NCBI RefSeq assembly: GCF_001187785.1
Contig: NZ_CP012154.1
Location: forward strand, 986,501 to 1,050,500
Direction of reading: 5' to 3'
Origin: Wenzhouxiangella marina
Lineage (GTDB): Bacteria > Pseudomonadota > Gammaproteobacteria > Xanthomonadales > Wenzhouxiangellaceae
Length of the DNA stretch: 64,000 nt
Each line of letters starts with the position of its first letter. Within the stretch, counting starts at the first letter, position 1. The notes beneath the pieces are model-generated. The model made no database searches and was not told where the DNA came from. It saw only the letters and a program-made list of their open reading frames with translations. This document shows positions 52,693 through 62,231 of this stretch, piece after piece. The position numbers and the translations under genes were made by a program.

Positions 52693-53466
52693 ATGAATGC
52701 TTTGAACGCCATGCTTGCCACTGCCCTGCTTCTGGCCGCTGCGGGCGTCGATGCGGACGAGCCGCAGAAGGTGCTGATCGTCGTTTCCAACCAGGTCGAC
52801 ATGGGCGACCCCGAGCAGCACGATGCCAGAAACGATCTCTTCGAGGTGGCGCCGCCCTTTCATGTCTTTCTGAGCCACGGCTACGAGGTGGATTTCGTTT
52901 CGCCCGACGGCGGCCCGGTGTTCTTCATGCGTGATCCCCTGGGTATCAGCAGCTATGCCATCGCCTATGAGGGTTTTCTGGAGAGGACCGAGGCCACGCT
53001 CTCGCCCGAACAGGTGGACCCGGAAGCGTACTGGGGGGTGTTCATCGGCGGTGGCTATGGCGTCATGTTCGATGTGGCTGCAGATGAGGAAACCCAGGCG
53101 CTGATTGCCGGGATCCACGAAGCTGGAGGGATTCTCGGCGCCAGCGGTCATGGTTCGGCGGGCTTTGCCAATGTACGCCTGTCCACGGGCGCGTATCTGG
53201 TCGATGGCAAGCGGATCGCCGGCTTTCCCGACTCCACGGAAACGACCAAGGACTGGGCGGAGCAGGGCACCTTGCTGCCCTTTCTCCTGGAGACTCGACT
53301 CAACGAGCACGGCGCCATCGCGCTGAACAAGGAGTCCCTGGACGATCAGAACGAGGTGGTCATCGACCAGCGCATCGTGACCACGATGTTCCTGCCCTCC
53401 GCCGCCCTCGTCGCCAAGGAGATGATCCTTCTTCATGAGCAGGACGGTGCTCGGCCTGATGAATAG
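52693..53466 (+). CDS. Exported DJ-1/PfpI-family protein lacking the nucleophile cysteine
   Basis: 257 residues. A signal peptide (LATALLLAAAGVDA) is followed by a DJ-1/PfpI fold: KVLIVVSNQVDMGD, GYEVDFVSPDGGPV, YWGVFIGGGYGVMFD. The strand-nucleophile elbow reads GILGASGHGSAGF (about 146-158). The cysteine that precedes the histidine in active members is serine (Ser151), so glyoxalase or deglycase chemistry of the usual kind is unlikely. The stop is TAG at 53464. The frame then stays open for 34 codons encoding a membrane-helix-like tail. Confidence 0.8.
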   Translation: MNALNAMLATALLLAAAGVDADEPQKVLIVVSNQVDMGDPEQHDARNDLFEVAPPFHVFLSHGYEVDFVSPDGGPVFFMRDPLGISSYAIAYEGFLERTEATLSPEQVDPEAYWGVFIGGGYGVMFDVAADEETQALIAGIHEAGGILGASGHGSAGFANVRLSTGAYLVDGKRIAGFPDSTETTKDWAEQGTLLPFLLETRLNEHGAIALNKESLDDQNEVVIDQRIVTTMFLPSAALVAKEMILLHEQDGARPDE

Positions 53467-53571
53467 GTCCTGGCGAATGAGTTCGGTTTGGCCGTGCCCC
53501 TGGTGGCCGCCTGCTTCGGCCTGGTCTATTGGCGCAAGGGAGTTCGCGAGTTCGCTCGTGTCGAAAACTGA
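53467..53571 (+). other. In-frame membrane-helix-like extension after the DJ-1 TAG stop
   Basis: Continuing in the DJ-1 frame past TAG, the next 34 codons read NEFGLAVPLVAACFGLVYW then RKGVREFARVEN before TGA at 53569-53571. A hydrophobic segment followed by a basic end looks like a C-terminal anchor lost from, or read through onto, the DJ-1 protein. No independent start is apparent. The remaining gap to 53732 shows no gene. Confidence 0.3.
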
Positions 53572-53732
53572 TGGGTCCTGATTGCGCGGACCGGTCACGG
53601 TCATCGAGGAGGCCTTTTACTGGAGCGGCCGCCTCGAGGCAGGCTGCCAGCTCTATGCGCGCATGATTATTCAGAGGTTCCTTAGGTGCTAATGTCCTCC
53701 AGGGCCCGTGAAATCAACCCAGGAGTTTCATC

Positions 53733-54128
53733 GTGATCAAGGGTAGTTGTTGCTGCGGCGCGGTGCAGTTCGAAATCGACAGCAGCCCGCACATGCTCGG
53801 CATGTGCCACTGCAGCCGATGCCGCAAGCTCGGGGCGAGTGCCCTGGCCTTCGTGAGTGCGAAGGACTTCAGGATCACCGCCGGCCTCGATGGGATTGCC
53901 ACCTACAAGGCCGAGCCACCGTTCCAGTTCGACCGGTGCTTCTGTTCGGCTTGCGGTACGGCGCTTGGAGATGTGTTTTCCGCCCAGGCGACTTTCCCGA
54001 TCAACGCGCACTGCATCGACGCCGATCTCGCGCTCGAGATGAGTTTTCACGAGTGGGTCGCTGACAAGCCGAGCTGGTTCTGCATCGGCGACCAGGCCAG
54101 GCAGTTTGCCCAGGACCCGCACGACTAG
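53733..54128 (+). CDS. GFA-family (CENP-V/GFA domain) zinc protein
   Basis: 131 residues. The zinc-binding cysteines of the glutathione-dependent formaldehyde-activating (GFA) fold are all present: GSCCCGAVQFEI at the start, then MCHCSRCRKLGA and later CFCSACGTALGD. The strand EMSFHEWVADKPSW is also typical. Genuine GFA activity is rarely shown for these proteins, so the substrate remains open. A second member of the family lies at 62232-62633. Stand-alone gene. Confidence 0.85.
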   Translation: MIKGSCCCGAVQFEIDSSPHMLGMCHCSRCRKLGASALAFVSAKDFRITAGLDGIATYKAEPPFQFDRCFCSACGTALGDVFSAQATFPINAHCIDADLALEMSFHEWVADKPSWFCIGDQARQFAQDPHD

Positions 54129-54255
54129 TGCCAGGCTTCAGGCGGTGCAAGGGCAGCGTCGCCCCACGCCCGCAGTGGCCGACACCGGTGGTCCCGCACA
54201 GCTCGGGCCGCTCGATCCCCGGCACTCGAATCCAGACGATAAAGGAGCATGAGCA

Positions 54256-55239
54256 ATGAAAGCAGTGGCATGGCGACGATACGGCAGTCCGACGGATGCG
54301 CTGGCAATCATCGAGGCCGAAACGCCGGCGCCGAAAGAGGATGAATTGCTGATTCGAGTCTGTGCCAGTGCGGTCACCTCCGGTGATTCGAGAATCCGCG
54401 CGCTTCGCGTGCCGGTCGGGTTCGGCCTTCTGAGCCGCCTGGGCTTCGGGCTTCTGAAGCCGCGCACGCAGATTCCCGGCATGAGCTTCGCCGGCGAGGT
54501 GGCCGCTGTCGGCGGTGCGGTGAGTTCGTTCAGGGTCGGGGATCAGGTCTATGGCTCGGCGGGAATGCGGATGGGTGCCCACGCCGAGTACCTGTGCCTG
54601 GCCGAATCCGCCGCCGTCATCAAGGCGCCCGACGGGGTCGATGCTGCGACTGCCGCGGCCGCGGTCTTCGGCGGACAGACGGCGATCCATTTCCTGAAGG
54701 CGACCGCCGGCCTTGAAGGCGGGCAGCGCATTCTGATCAACGGCGCCTCCGGCTCCGTTGGCTCGGCGTCGGTTCAGCTGGCGAAGCATCTGGGTGCCGA
54801 GGTGGTGGCCGTCTGCAGCACTGGCAACGTCGAGCTGGTCCGCTCCCTCGGGGCGGATCGGGTCATCGATTACCGGACCGAACGCATCGAGGATGATGCG
54901 GGGGGCTTCGACTTCGTGCTCGATACGGTCGGCAACCTGTCCCTGTCCCGATGCAAGCCCCTGCTCAAGGCCGATGGCAAGCTCATTGCCATCGTGGCCG
55001 GTCTGCTGACCACCCTGTCCTCGACCTGGCGCTCTCGCCTGATCTGCGGCGTGGCGGTCGAAAGCAAGGCCCACCTGGATACGCTCGCCACTCTGCTCGA
55101 GGGCGGGCAGTTCAAGCCGGTCATCGACGAGGTCTACCCGCTTGACCGAATCGTCGAGGCGCACGAGCGCGTCGACGGTTGCCACAAGCGGGGTGAAGTG
55201 GTGGTCGGGATTGGTGAATGCAGGGATTGGCCCGGTTGA
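54256..55239 (+). CDS. Zinc-independent MDR-family dehydrogenase/quinone reductase
   Basis: 327 residues of the medium-chain reductase family. The GroES-like N-domain (ELLIRVCASAVTSGDSRI, IPGMSFAGEVAAVG, FRVGDQVYG) is followed by a Rossmann domain with GQRILINGASGSVGSASVQL and LGADRVIDYRTE. The catalytic zinc cysteine and histidine of alcohol dehydrogenases are missing, so it most resembles NADPH quinone oxidoreductases (QOR/zeta-crystallin type). AAAGGAG lies 8 nt before the ATG. No operon partner is seen. Confidence 0.9.
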   Translation: MKAVAWRRYGSPTDALAIIEAETPAPKEDELLIRVCASAVTSGDSRIRALRVPVGFGLLSRLGFGLLKPRTQIPGMSFAGEVAAVGGAVSSFRVGDQVYGSAGMRMGAHAEYLCLAESAAVIKAPDGVDAATAAAAVFGGQTAIHFLKATAGLEGGQRILINGASGSVGSASVQLAKHLGAEVVAVCSTGNVELVRSLGADRVIDYRTERIEDDAGGFDFVLDTVGNLSLSRCKPLLKADGKLIAIVAGLLTTLSSTWRSRLICGVAVESKAHLDTLATLLEGGQFKPVIDEVYPLDRIVEAHERVDGCHKRGEVVVGIGECRDWPG

Positions 55240-55354
55240 TGCCCGTGATTGGTGGTCCTTCGAGGCGTCGAGCGGGCAAGCGGGTGAGGGCCCACCGGCA
55301 CGCCTTGCGTATACCTGCATGACGTAGCCAGATTTTTTGCAGGGAGTTCCTATC

Positions 55355-57544
55355 GTGCCTCAGCCCAATCATCCTTCGTGCCCCGATAGCGGCCGGCAGC
55401 CCTCGACCTGCGCAGTGACGCGCCCGGGAATCCATCGGCTATGGCGGGGAGTCTGCATTGCGATCGCTCTGATCGTCGTCCAGCCGGTCGAAGCGGCCAC
55501 CATCACCGTCAATACGGCGGAAGTCCTGGCCTCGGCCGATGACGGCTTCTGTACCCTGACCGAGGCGGTGCTGGCGGCCAACAGCAATACGGCGTCAGGG
55601 GCCTTGCCCGGTGAGTGTGTGGCCGGCGAGGCCGTCCCGGTCCAGGATCTGATCGTCTTCGAGCCCAGCCTCTTCCCGGCCCACTTCCAGATCTTCTCGA
55701 CCCTGCATCTGAACGAGTCCATCAAGATCCAGGGGCCGGGTGCAGCGGTGATGGATGTGACCAACCTCGCCGAGACCCGCGTGTTCAATATCCTGAACCT
55801 GCAGGCCAACTCCGAATTCGAGATCAGCGGCATGACGCTCCGGGACAATGTCCTGCGCGCCGTGACCGGCGACTATGGCGGTGCGGCCCTGGTGTCCCTG
55901 GGGCCCGGTTCCAGCCTGCTGTTCGAGAACATCGTCTTCCTGAACAATTCCTCGGAACGTGGCGGTGGCGCCCTCGGCTTCTTCGGCGGCGGCGGCCATT
56001 CCATCACCATCAGAAACTGTACCTTCGACGGCAACCGCGCCGGCAATTTCGGTGACGGCAACGTGGTCGGCGGTGGTGCCGTGTTCATCGGTGCCCAACA
56101 GACGATATCGATCGAGAACAGCAGTTTCATCAACAACGAGACCTTCCACGATGCGCTGGCTCAGCCCCAGGAGGATGCGGCGGGCGGCGCCATTCTGCTC
56201 CGCTCCGGCCAGACCCTGGCCAGCGTCGTGGACATCTTCCAGTCCACCTTCTCCGGCAACTCGACGACCGGGGTCGGCGGCGCGATCGCCCTGGGTGGTC
56301 CGGGCTTTCCGGCCGAAATCTCCGAGTTGAGCCTCAGGCATTCGACCGTGGTCTTCAACATCTCGGACAGCAACGACGACGAGGTCGCGGTGGCCGGCGG
56401 CGGCGGCGTCTGGTCGGCGTCCTCGGCACCGGTTCAATTGTTCAATTCGATCGTGGCGCTCAACGCCGACAATGCCGATTCGCCGGCGCCGGATCTGCAC
56501 GGCAGCATGCAGAGCTTCGGCTTCAATCTCGTCAGCATGAATGCGACCGTGAGCGGGGTGTTCCCCGCCGGCCAGCCGAACGGCAACGATGACTGGGTGG
56601 GCACCGCCCCGTCGCCGCTGGATCCCTTGCTCGAAGCCCTGGATTACGCCGGCGGACCGACGCCCGTGCACGTGCCGATGCTGGGGAGCCCGGTGCTCGA
56701 CCAGGGTCGGTGCACCTCGCGGCTGACGGATCAGCGACTGTTCCAGAACACGCAGACGGGACTCCGAGTCATCGACATCGGCAACATCATCGATGCCGCC
56801 GACGGCTGCGACATCGGCGCCGTCGAGCTATTCAGCGCCAGCTCGAATCCGATTCCCGTCGCGAACGACGACATCTACACGGCCTTCGAGGATCAGCCGC
56901 TCACCGTCGCGGCGATCAACGGTCTGCTTCAGAACGACCTGGACGATGACGCCCTGATCGTGATCGATGCCAGTCCCGCCGACCAGAATCGAGGGCTGGT
57001 GGCGGCCCAGCTCACGGCCAGCGCGGACGGCGCCTTCGTCTTCGAGACCCTGAGTCCCGACACCTCCGGTCAGACGGAGTTCGTGTACGTCATCTCCGAC
57101 AACCTGAACACCGGCTCGGCCAGCGTGTTCATCGATGTGTTGCCGGTCAACGATGCGCCCAGCTTCGCATTCAGCACCGATTCGCTGGCGGCCGTACCCG
57201 CACAGCCGACGCTCATCGAGGACTGGGCCACGGAGATCGGCGCCGGTCCGGCCGATGAGCAGGGCCAGTCGGTACAGTTCCTGGTGTCGCCCGTGGATGT
57301 GCCGGTCGGCTTCTTCTCCGTCTCGCCCAGTCTTCAGTTCGGCGGAACCGGCAATGCGGATCTGAGCTTCGAGATCGCCGCCGGCGCCACCGGCAGCGCC
57401 ATCGTCAGCATCGTCCTGCTGGACAACGGCGGCACCGCCAATGGCGGCGTCAATCTGTCGGATGCGGTCGTGGTCAACATCTCGGCCAGCACGGACTCCA
57501 TCTTCCACAGTCGCTTCGAAGGTATTGACCGGGCAGGCATGTAG
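55355..57544 (+). CDS. Secreted beta-helix protein with CSLREA-like start and cadherin/Ig-like tail
   Basis: About 729 residues. A long signal region (WRGVCIAIALIVVQPVEA) is followed by the CSLREA-type motif, here DDGFCTLTEAVLAANSN. A right-handed parallel beta-helix covers about 100-480 (repeats such as SLLFENIVFLNNSSERGGGA and HSITIRNCTFDGNRAG) and is of the choice-of-anchor Q type. Two Ig/cadherin-like domains follow (about 500-700: VANDDIYTAFEDQPLTVAAI, LPVNDAPSF). It is probably a surface adhesin or polysaccharide-associated protein. The GTG at 55355 has CAGGGAG 9 nt upstream; a TTG at 55337 is less likely. Confidence 0.8.
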   Translation: MPQPNHPSCPDSGRQPSTCAVTRPGIHRLWRGVCIAIALIVVQPVEAATITVNTAEVLASADDGFCTLTEAVLAANSNTASGALPGECVAGEAVPVQDLIVFEPSLFPAHFQIFSTLHLNESIKIQGPGAAVMDVTNLAETRVFNILNLQANSEFEISGMTLRDNVLRAVTGDYGGAALVSLGPGSSLLFENIVFLNNSSERGGGALGFFGGGGHSITIRNCTFDGNRAGNFGDGNVVGGGAVFIGAQQTISIENSSFINNETFHDALAQPQEDAAGGAILLRSGQTLASVVDIFQSTFSGNSTTGVGGAIALGGPGFPAEISELSLRHSTVVFNISDSNDDEVAVAGGGGVWSASSAPVQLFNSIVALNADNADSPAPDLHGSMQSFGFNLVSMNATVSGVFPAGQPNGNDDWVGTAPSPLDPLLEALDYAGGPTPVHVPMLGSPVLDQGRCTSRLTDQRLFQNTQTGLRVIDIGNIIDAADGCDIGAVELFSASSNPIPVANDDIYTAFEDQPLTVAAINGLLQNDLDDDALIVIDASPADQNRGLVAAQLTASADGAFVFETLSPDTSGQTEFVYVISDNLNTGSASVFIDVLPVNDAPSFAFSTDSLAAVPAQPTLIEDWATEIGAGPADEQGQSVQFLVSPVDVPVGFFSVSPSLQFGGTGNADLSFEIAAGATGSAIVSIVLLDNGGTANGGVNLSDAVVVNISASTDSIFHSRFEGIDRAGM

Positions 57545-57675
57545 ATCACATGCCGGACATCGTGCAGGCCTCGAATCAAGGCGTCGCTCGAAGGCAATGC
57601 GAATTGCATCGGCAAGCGCGAGAAGGCCGAGTCGGGGCCTGCCTGGTGTCCCTGACTGATCGATTTCAAATGCCG

Positions 57676-59673
57676 CTAGTTACATGGCCCCAGGCTCCAG
57701 CTCTGACCATCGCTCGATGACAGGGTGTGGCTGCCGTAGGTGGAACCGGGCAGGGGGTCGTCGCTGCCTTCGGCGAAGTAGTCGGGGGCCCAGAAGCTGC
57801 CCGTGCTGTAGGCGCGGCCGGCGGCGCGGTGCAGGTAGTTCAGGGTGGTGAACTCCTGACACTGCGGGTCGGGGTCCGGATCTGGATCGGGGTCCGGATC
57901 GGTGCCGCCGCCCGTGCCCGAGCAGGCCTGGACGGGGCCCTGGCAGGACGCGTCGCCATCGGCGGTCCAGACGCACTGACCGCCACCGGCGGAGGACTCC
58001 CGCATGGTGAAGGGCGCGGTCCCGAAGGCCAGGTAGCAGTTGGCATAGCCGCTGCCCCAGCTGATGTGGCCTTCGTTGATGTGGAAGTTGTAGTCCCCGG
58101 TCCGGCCGGCGTCGATCAGAAAGGTGATGCTGTCGATGCTCGACAATCCGGCTGCGTCGGTGGCGGTGACGGTGGCCTCGACGCTGCCGCCGGGCAGATT
58201 GCACTGGCTGGCGGCGTAGAGCTGGCCATCGATGCTGGCGGTGGCCGATCCGAGCGTGGTTGCGCCGCTGGCGAAGTCGACGACGACCGTGTCGAGGTTC
58301 TGGTTGGCGTCGATCACCGATCCGCTGACCGTGGCGCACTGCCCATCGACGCTCGCGTCGATGTTGCTCAGGGTGGGTGCCTGCTCCGGCGGTGGATCGC
58401 CGATGCGGACGATGACGGTCACCGGGGCGCTGTCCTGGTCATTGTTGTCGGTGGCCACGGCGCTGACTTCGTACAGAGCGTCGGGGAGGGTGGTGCTGGT
58501 GAAGTTGAACTGCCCCGAGCCGTCGACGATGGTATCGATCACCTGGACTTCCACCGGCACGCCATCGATGTCGCTGATCGCGATCTCGACATTGACGACC
58601 GAACCGTCGGCATCGCTGGCGGCGCCCGTGATGCCGAGCGTGTCATTGGTGCTCGCGATTGCGGACAAGGTCGTGACGTCCGGGGCCTCGTTGCGATCGA
58701 TGCGGGGGTTGTTGGCGGCGAAGAACTCGCCGAGGTAGCTGGCGAAGTTGATGCTGGCGCCATTGACGTAGCTGCCGCTGGCGCCGCTGCCGCCGGACCA
58801 GGAGTGGTCGAGGCCGTTGAAGAAGAGCATGGCCACCCGGCCGTTCTGCCAGAGGGTCTCGTCGGCGCTGCCGCCGCCCTCGCTGATCACGGTCGTTCCG
58901 GACAGCTGTGACACGCCGTAGACGCGCGCGTAGCCGTTCGCGTTCTGCTGGTTGTAGCAGGTGCTGACCGTGGTGTCGCTGGTGCCGTGCCCCACGACCG
59001 CGACCTGGGTGTCGAGAAAGGCTTCCACGCTGGCGTCGGCATAGCTGCGACAGCGGCTTTCGAACTGGGCCGGGGACACGGTCTCGCAGGTCCCGATCGC
59101 GCCTGAAGAGCTGGTGCCGATCGTCGGGCCGGCGCTCGGTGCGACGCCGGCGAAGAGGTCCGGGGCCACGCAGCCGGTCTGTGCCGCGAAGGCCGCGCCC
59201 GAGGACAGGCCCGAAATGTAGACCTGGTCGGCGTCGATGGCCTTCGATGCATCATTGGTCAGCGCCTGGGCGAGTCCGATCAGGTTGGCGTAGTCGCCCG
59301 AGCTGCGGGAGATCGTGCCCTGCCAGTAGGACCAGCAGCTGAAACCGGCCTTGTTCATCGCATCGGGCACGGCGATCACCATGCCATGGGCTTCGGCGGC
59401 GTCTTCGAGATTGGCGGTCAGGAAGGCGTCGATGGACTGGGTGCAGCCGTGCAGGACGACCAGCAGGGCGCGGCCGTTGCCGACCGGCGAAGTCGTGTCC
59501 GGGGTGTAAACATGGACTCGATTGAATCCACCGATGGCTTGGTTCTGCTGCCAGGATCCGGCCATCGCTGTCGTCTGCAGTGCGAGCAACAGCAGGACGA
59601 GAAGCCAGCGCGCCGCGACTTGTAGCGATCGACCTGCCTCCCCCCTTGAAATCGTTGCTGGATTCAAGGCCAT
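57676..59673 (-). CDS. Secreted PHB-depolymerase-family esterase, multidomain
   Basis: 665 residues. A signal peptide (LLLLALQTTAMA) leads to an alpha/beta-hydrolase domain (about 40-330). ALLVVLHGCTQSIDAFL holds the oxyanion HGC, the nucleophile elbow is GLSSGAAFA, and the histidine is in NGLDHSWSGG. This is the LpqC/PHB-depolymerase type, which cleaves polyhydroxyalkanoate or feruloyl esters outside the cell. Fibronectin-like beta domains follow, then a cysteine-containing module and an (DP)5 spacer near 600. A C-terminal region with LNYLHRAAGRAYSTGSFWAP, as in substrate-binding domains of such enzymes, ends the protein. GGGAG lies 8 nt before the ATG. Confidence 0.88.
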   Translation of the reverse strand: MALNPATISRGEAGRSLQVAARWLLVLLLLALQTTAMAGSWQQNQAIGGFNRVHVYTPDTTSPVGNGRALLVVLHGCTQSIDAFLTANLEDAAEAHGMVIAVPDAMNKAGFSCWSYWQGTISRSSGDYANLIGLAQALTNDASKAIDADQVYISGLSSGAAFAAQTGCVAPDLFAGVAPSAGPTIGTSSSGAIGTCETVSPAQFESRCRSYADASVEAFLDTQVAVVGHGTSDTTVSTCYNQQNANGYARVYGVSQLSGTTVISEGGGSADETLWQNGRVAMLFFNGLDHSWSGGSGASGSYVNGASINFASYLGEFFAANNPRIDRNEAPDVTTLSAIASTNDTLGITGAASDADGSVVNVEIAISDIDGVPVEVQVIDTIVDGSGQFNFTSTTLPDALYEVSAVATDNNDQDSAPVTVIVRIGDPPPEQAPTLSNIDASVDGQCATVSGSVIDANQNLDTVVVDFASGATTLGSATASIDGQLYAASQCNLPGGSVEATVTATDAAGLSSIDSITFLIDAGRTGDYNFHINEGHISWGSGYANCYLAFGTAPFTMRESSAGGGQCVWTADGDASCQGPVQACSGTGGGTDPDPDPDPDPDPQCQEFTTLNYLHRAAGRAYSTGSFWAPDYFAEGSDDPLPGSTYGSHTLSSSDGQSWSLGPCN

Positions 59674-59971
59674 GATCAGGTCTCCCGATGTGGATGGTCA
59701 CATCAGCCTAGGCCGGGCTTGGTCAGGAGCGCCATTGGACGAAAGGGCAGGCGGGTCCTCGGCTCAGCAGTGGTCCGAGGAACCGGTTGTCGGCTCGGGG
59801 CCCGAGTTCAGTCCGGCAGCTCATCCCTGGTGATTCCGAGCCAGCCGATGGAGTCTGTCTGCGGCGAGCACCGAAGCAACGCAGGTAGGGAAACTCACCA
59901 GGACCTGCCGAGGGTCCCTTAGAATTCAGGCTCGAGTTTGGCGTCCGACATCAGAAAGGCAGTTAGTGACC

Positions 59972-60196
59972 ATGTCCGAAGACCGCAGCGACAATTCAGA
60001 AGCCACGGAAGGCAAGGCGAAGGGCAAGCCCTGGTTCTTCATCGGGATCATCGGCGGCATCATCCTGGGATCGATGTTCGGCAATATCGGCGCCGGGGTC
60101 GCGATCGGGATCTGTCTCTGGCTGCTGATGAGCGCGATGGAGAAGAAGGATGGATCCAGCAAGCCGGACGTGCCGATCGACGAAGAGAAAGACTGA
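59972..60196 (+). CDS. Small single-helix membrane protein
   Basis: 74 residues: a charged N-terminus, a glycine-rich membrane segment (WFFIGIIGGIILGSMFGNIG and AGVAIGICLWLLM) and a charged tail. The Gly-rich helical hairpin resembles small glycine-zipper proteins, but no family is assigned. The ATG at 59972 is preferred over GTG 59966. The 59674-59971 stretch upstream shows no gene or recognisable riboswitch; a CCTCGG/CCGAGG stem lies near 59758. Confidence 0.55.
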   Translation: MSEDRSDNSEATEGKAKGKPWFFIGIIGGIILGSMFGNIGAGVAIGICLWLLMSAMEKKDGSSKPDVPIDEEKD

Positions 60197-60220
60197 GTTC
60201 TGCCAACAGCCTGCTTGCCC

Positions 60221-60373
60221 ATGGATCCGGAACGGTGCAGGATCTGCAACCAGTCGCTGTACGAGGAGTTCGGGCGAGGGCGCTGCATGGTGATCCAGCA
60301 GGCTGAGAATGCGGCCGGGTATGCGCAATCTGCGGCGCTGTCGACCCCGTTACATGATATGCTTCTAATATAA
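60221..60373 (+). CDS. Possible 50-residue CxxC protein
   Basis: An open frame from ATG 60221 encodes a 50-residue peptide starting MDPERCRICNQSLYEEFG with one CxxC and a further cysteine. There is no ribosome site, and the stop lies within an AT-rich spot (TATAAT at 60369-60374) that could be a -10 box of the fpr gene, although no -35 is at the right distance. Treat as tentative. Confidence 0.22.
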   Translation: MDPERCRICNQSLYEEFGRGRCMVIQQAENAAGYAQSAALSTPLHDMLLI

Positions 60374-60457
60374 TAATGAAGTGGAGTGCGGGCTTCCGGT
60401 CCAGCTTGAAACCGGCCCGACTCCGTTGGTCCTCGACACTCCTGATTCTGCAATCGA

Positions 60458-61243
60458 ATGAATGCCATGAACGACCGATTTCGCCGCGAGCGGGTGCTCG
60501 ATGTGCACCACTGGAACGAACGACTGTTCAGTATTCGAACGACCCGCGATCCGGGCTTCCGCTTCGAGAGCGGGCAGTTCATCATGGTCGGTCTGGAAGT
60601 GGACGGGAAGCCCCTGCTTCGCGCCTATTCGATCGCCAGCGCCTCCTGGGAGGAGGAACTCGAGTTCTATTCGATCAAGGTGCCGGACGGCCCGCTGACC
60701 TCACGCCTGCAGCACGTCAAGCCGGGCGATGAGCTGCTGCTGTCGAAGAAGCCGACGGGCACTCTGCTCATCAGCGATCTGCGGCCCGGACCTCGCCTCT
60801 ATCTGCTCGGCACCGGCACCGGCCTGGCGCCGTATCTTTCCATCATCAAGGACCCGGAAACCTACGAGCGTTTCGACACGGTGATCGTTGCGCACGGGGT
60901 ACGCCAGGTGTCCGATCTGGCCTACCGAGAAATGATCAGCCACGATCTGCCCAAGGATCCGATCCTGGGCGAAATCATCAATGGGCACCTGCTCTACTAT
61001 CCGGCCGTGACGAGAGAGCCCTTCATACACGAGGGCCGTCTGACCGATCTGCTCGATTCGGGGCAGATGACGAAGGACCTGGGCTTGCCGGCCTTCGATC
61101 CGGCCAACGATCGCGTCATGCTCTGCGGCAGCATGGACATGATCAAGGACTTCCGAACGCTGCTCGATGGGCGCGGCTTTCGCGCCAGCCAGTTCATCGG
61201 CGATACAGGTGACTACGTGTTCGAACGGGCTTTCGTCGGCTGA
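60458..61243 (+). CDS. fpr: Ferredoxin--NADP+ reductase
   Basis: 261 residues of the bacterial subclass-I ferredoxin/flavodoxin-NADP reductases, which move electrons between NADPH and ferredoxin through FAD. The FAD site is LLRAYSIASASWEEELEFYS, the NADP loop LLGTGTGLAPYLSIIKD, with VMLCGSMDMIKDF near the end, and the C-terminus is YVFERAFVG, whose aromatic region stacks on the flavin. The length matches Fpr. Starts at 60458 (MNAMND) and 60467 are equally good. In other gammaproteobacteria fpr responds to superoxide (SoxRS); no box is recognised here. Confidence 0.93.
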   Translation: MNAMNDRFRRERVLDVHHWNERLFSIRTTRDPGFRFESGQFIMVGLEVDGKPLLRAYSIASASWEEELEFYSIKVPDGPLTSRLQHVKPGDELLLSKKPTGTLLISDLRPGPRLYLLGTGTGLAPYLSIIKDPETYERFDTVIVAHGVRQVSDLAYREMISHDLPKDPILGEIINGHLLYYPAVTREPFIHEGRLTDLLDSGQMTKDLGLPAFDPANDRVMLCGSMDMIKDFRTLLDGRGFRASQFIGDTGDYVFERAFVG

Positions 61244-61375
61244 CGATCTCGGCTGCAGCCGGGTCTGCGCTGCCGGGTCGAGCGCGGGCCTCGTCAATGG
61301 TTCGCGGGCCGGGGTTCGAGGATCACCTGCCGCGGCCGGTGGCCGGGCAGGTGCGGGGATCGATCAGGGGGGGGC

Positions 61376-61930
61376 TCAGCCCTCGTCGCCGGTCAGCTCG
61401 TCCCAGGCCGCGCGCATGTCGTCCATGGCATTGGAGGTGCGTTCGCGGATCTGCTCCCAGGCATCGCCACCGTACTCCTGGGCTTCGGCCAGGGCCTCGG
61501 CGGCCTGCTGACGCGCTTCTTCGGCTTCCGAGCGCAGCTCGGCCCAGGCTTCGCTGCTGCGGTCGAGGCCGGAATCGGCCAGCGCCTGCGCCTTGGCACG
61601 GGCATTCGCCGCGGCTTCAGCGGCGCGCTGCCAGGCTTCCTGGGCGCCTTCGCTGATCTGGTCGCCCATTTCCTGCATGCGTTCGCCGGCAGCATCGGCC
61701 ATGTCGCGAGCGCGATCACCGACGCTCCGGGCATCGTCCTGCATCGCTTCGGTTGAGCGCTCGGTCTGATCGCGGGCCGCTTCGTAGGCCGCTTCAGCCG
61801 CCTCGGCGGTTTCCTCGGCGGCCTGTTCGATCGCCTGCTGGGCTTCTTCCATCTGATCTTCCGGCTCGTCCGACTGGCATGCCGTCAGCATCAGCGCAGC
61901 ACCGATCAAGAGAATCGTCCAGAGTTTCAT
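61376..61930 (-). CDS. Ala/Glu-rich coiled-coil lipoprotein
   Basis: 184 residues. The signal peptide ends in LMLTAC, a lipobox, so the protein is membrane-anchored in the periplasm. Everything after is one long helix of Ala, Glu, Gln and Arg with heptad-like spacing (EEAQQAIEQAAEETAEAAEA, DMADAAGERMQEMG), suggesting a rod or oligomer like Lpp or stress-related LEA-type proteins. Low complexity makes homology hard to judge. The 61931-62231 region upstream has no gene and should contain its promoter. Confidence 0.7.
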   Translation of the reverse strand: MKLWTILLIGAALMLTACQSDEPEDQMEEAQQAIEQAAEETAEAAEAAYEAARDQTERSTEAMQDDARSVGDRARDMADAAGERMQEMGDQISEGAQEAWQRAAEAAANARAKAQALADSGLDRSSEAWAELRSEAEEARQQAAEALAEAQEYGGDAWEQIRERTSNAMDDMRAAWDELTGDEG

Positions 61931-62231
61931 GTCCTACCCTCGGTTTTTGGCGTATGAGATCGCAAAGGGTAATGGCCAGAGCCGCTCGAATGGTGAGAAA
62001 AACGTTAATCGAGCCAGGCCTCGGCCCTTCGGGAAGAAGCCCGGGGAAGTGCAGGGAGCTGGATGCAGGGCGCTGGACACCCATGAAGTCGACCCGAGGG
62101 TATCCTGAGCGGCAGGTCCAGTCGGGGCCAGGGAACCGGGCAGGTTACTGTGTGCTCGTGGTCGTCGGCCACGTCCCTGCAGGACGGGCCAACGTGTCGA
62201 TGCATCTTGAAACGATCAGGAGAGGCGAGTC

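Noticed and set aside
59850-59940. A c-di-GMP-type riboswitch before the small membrane protein
   Set aside because: GAAGCAACGCAGG superficially recalls the motif, but the conserved core and the tetraloop-receptor elements are absent.
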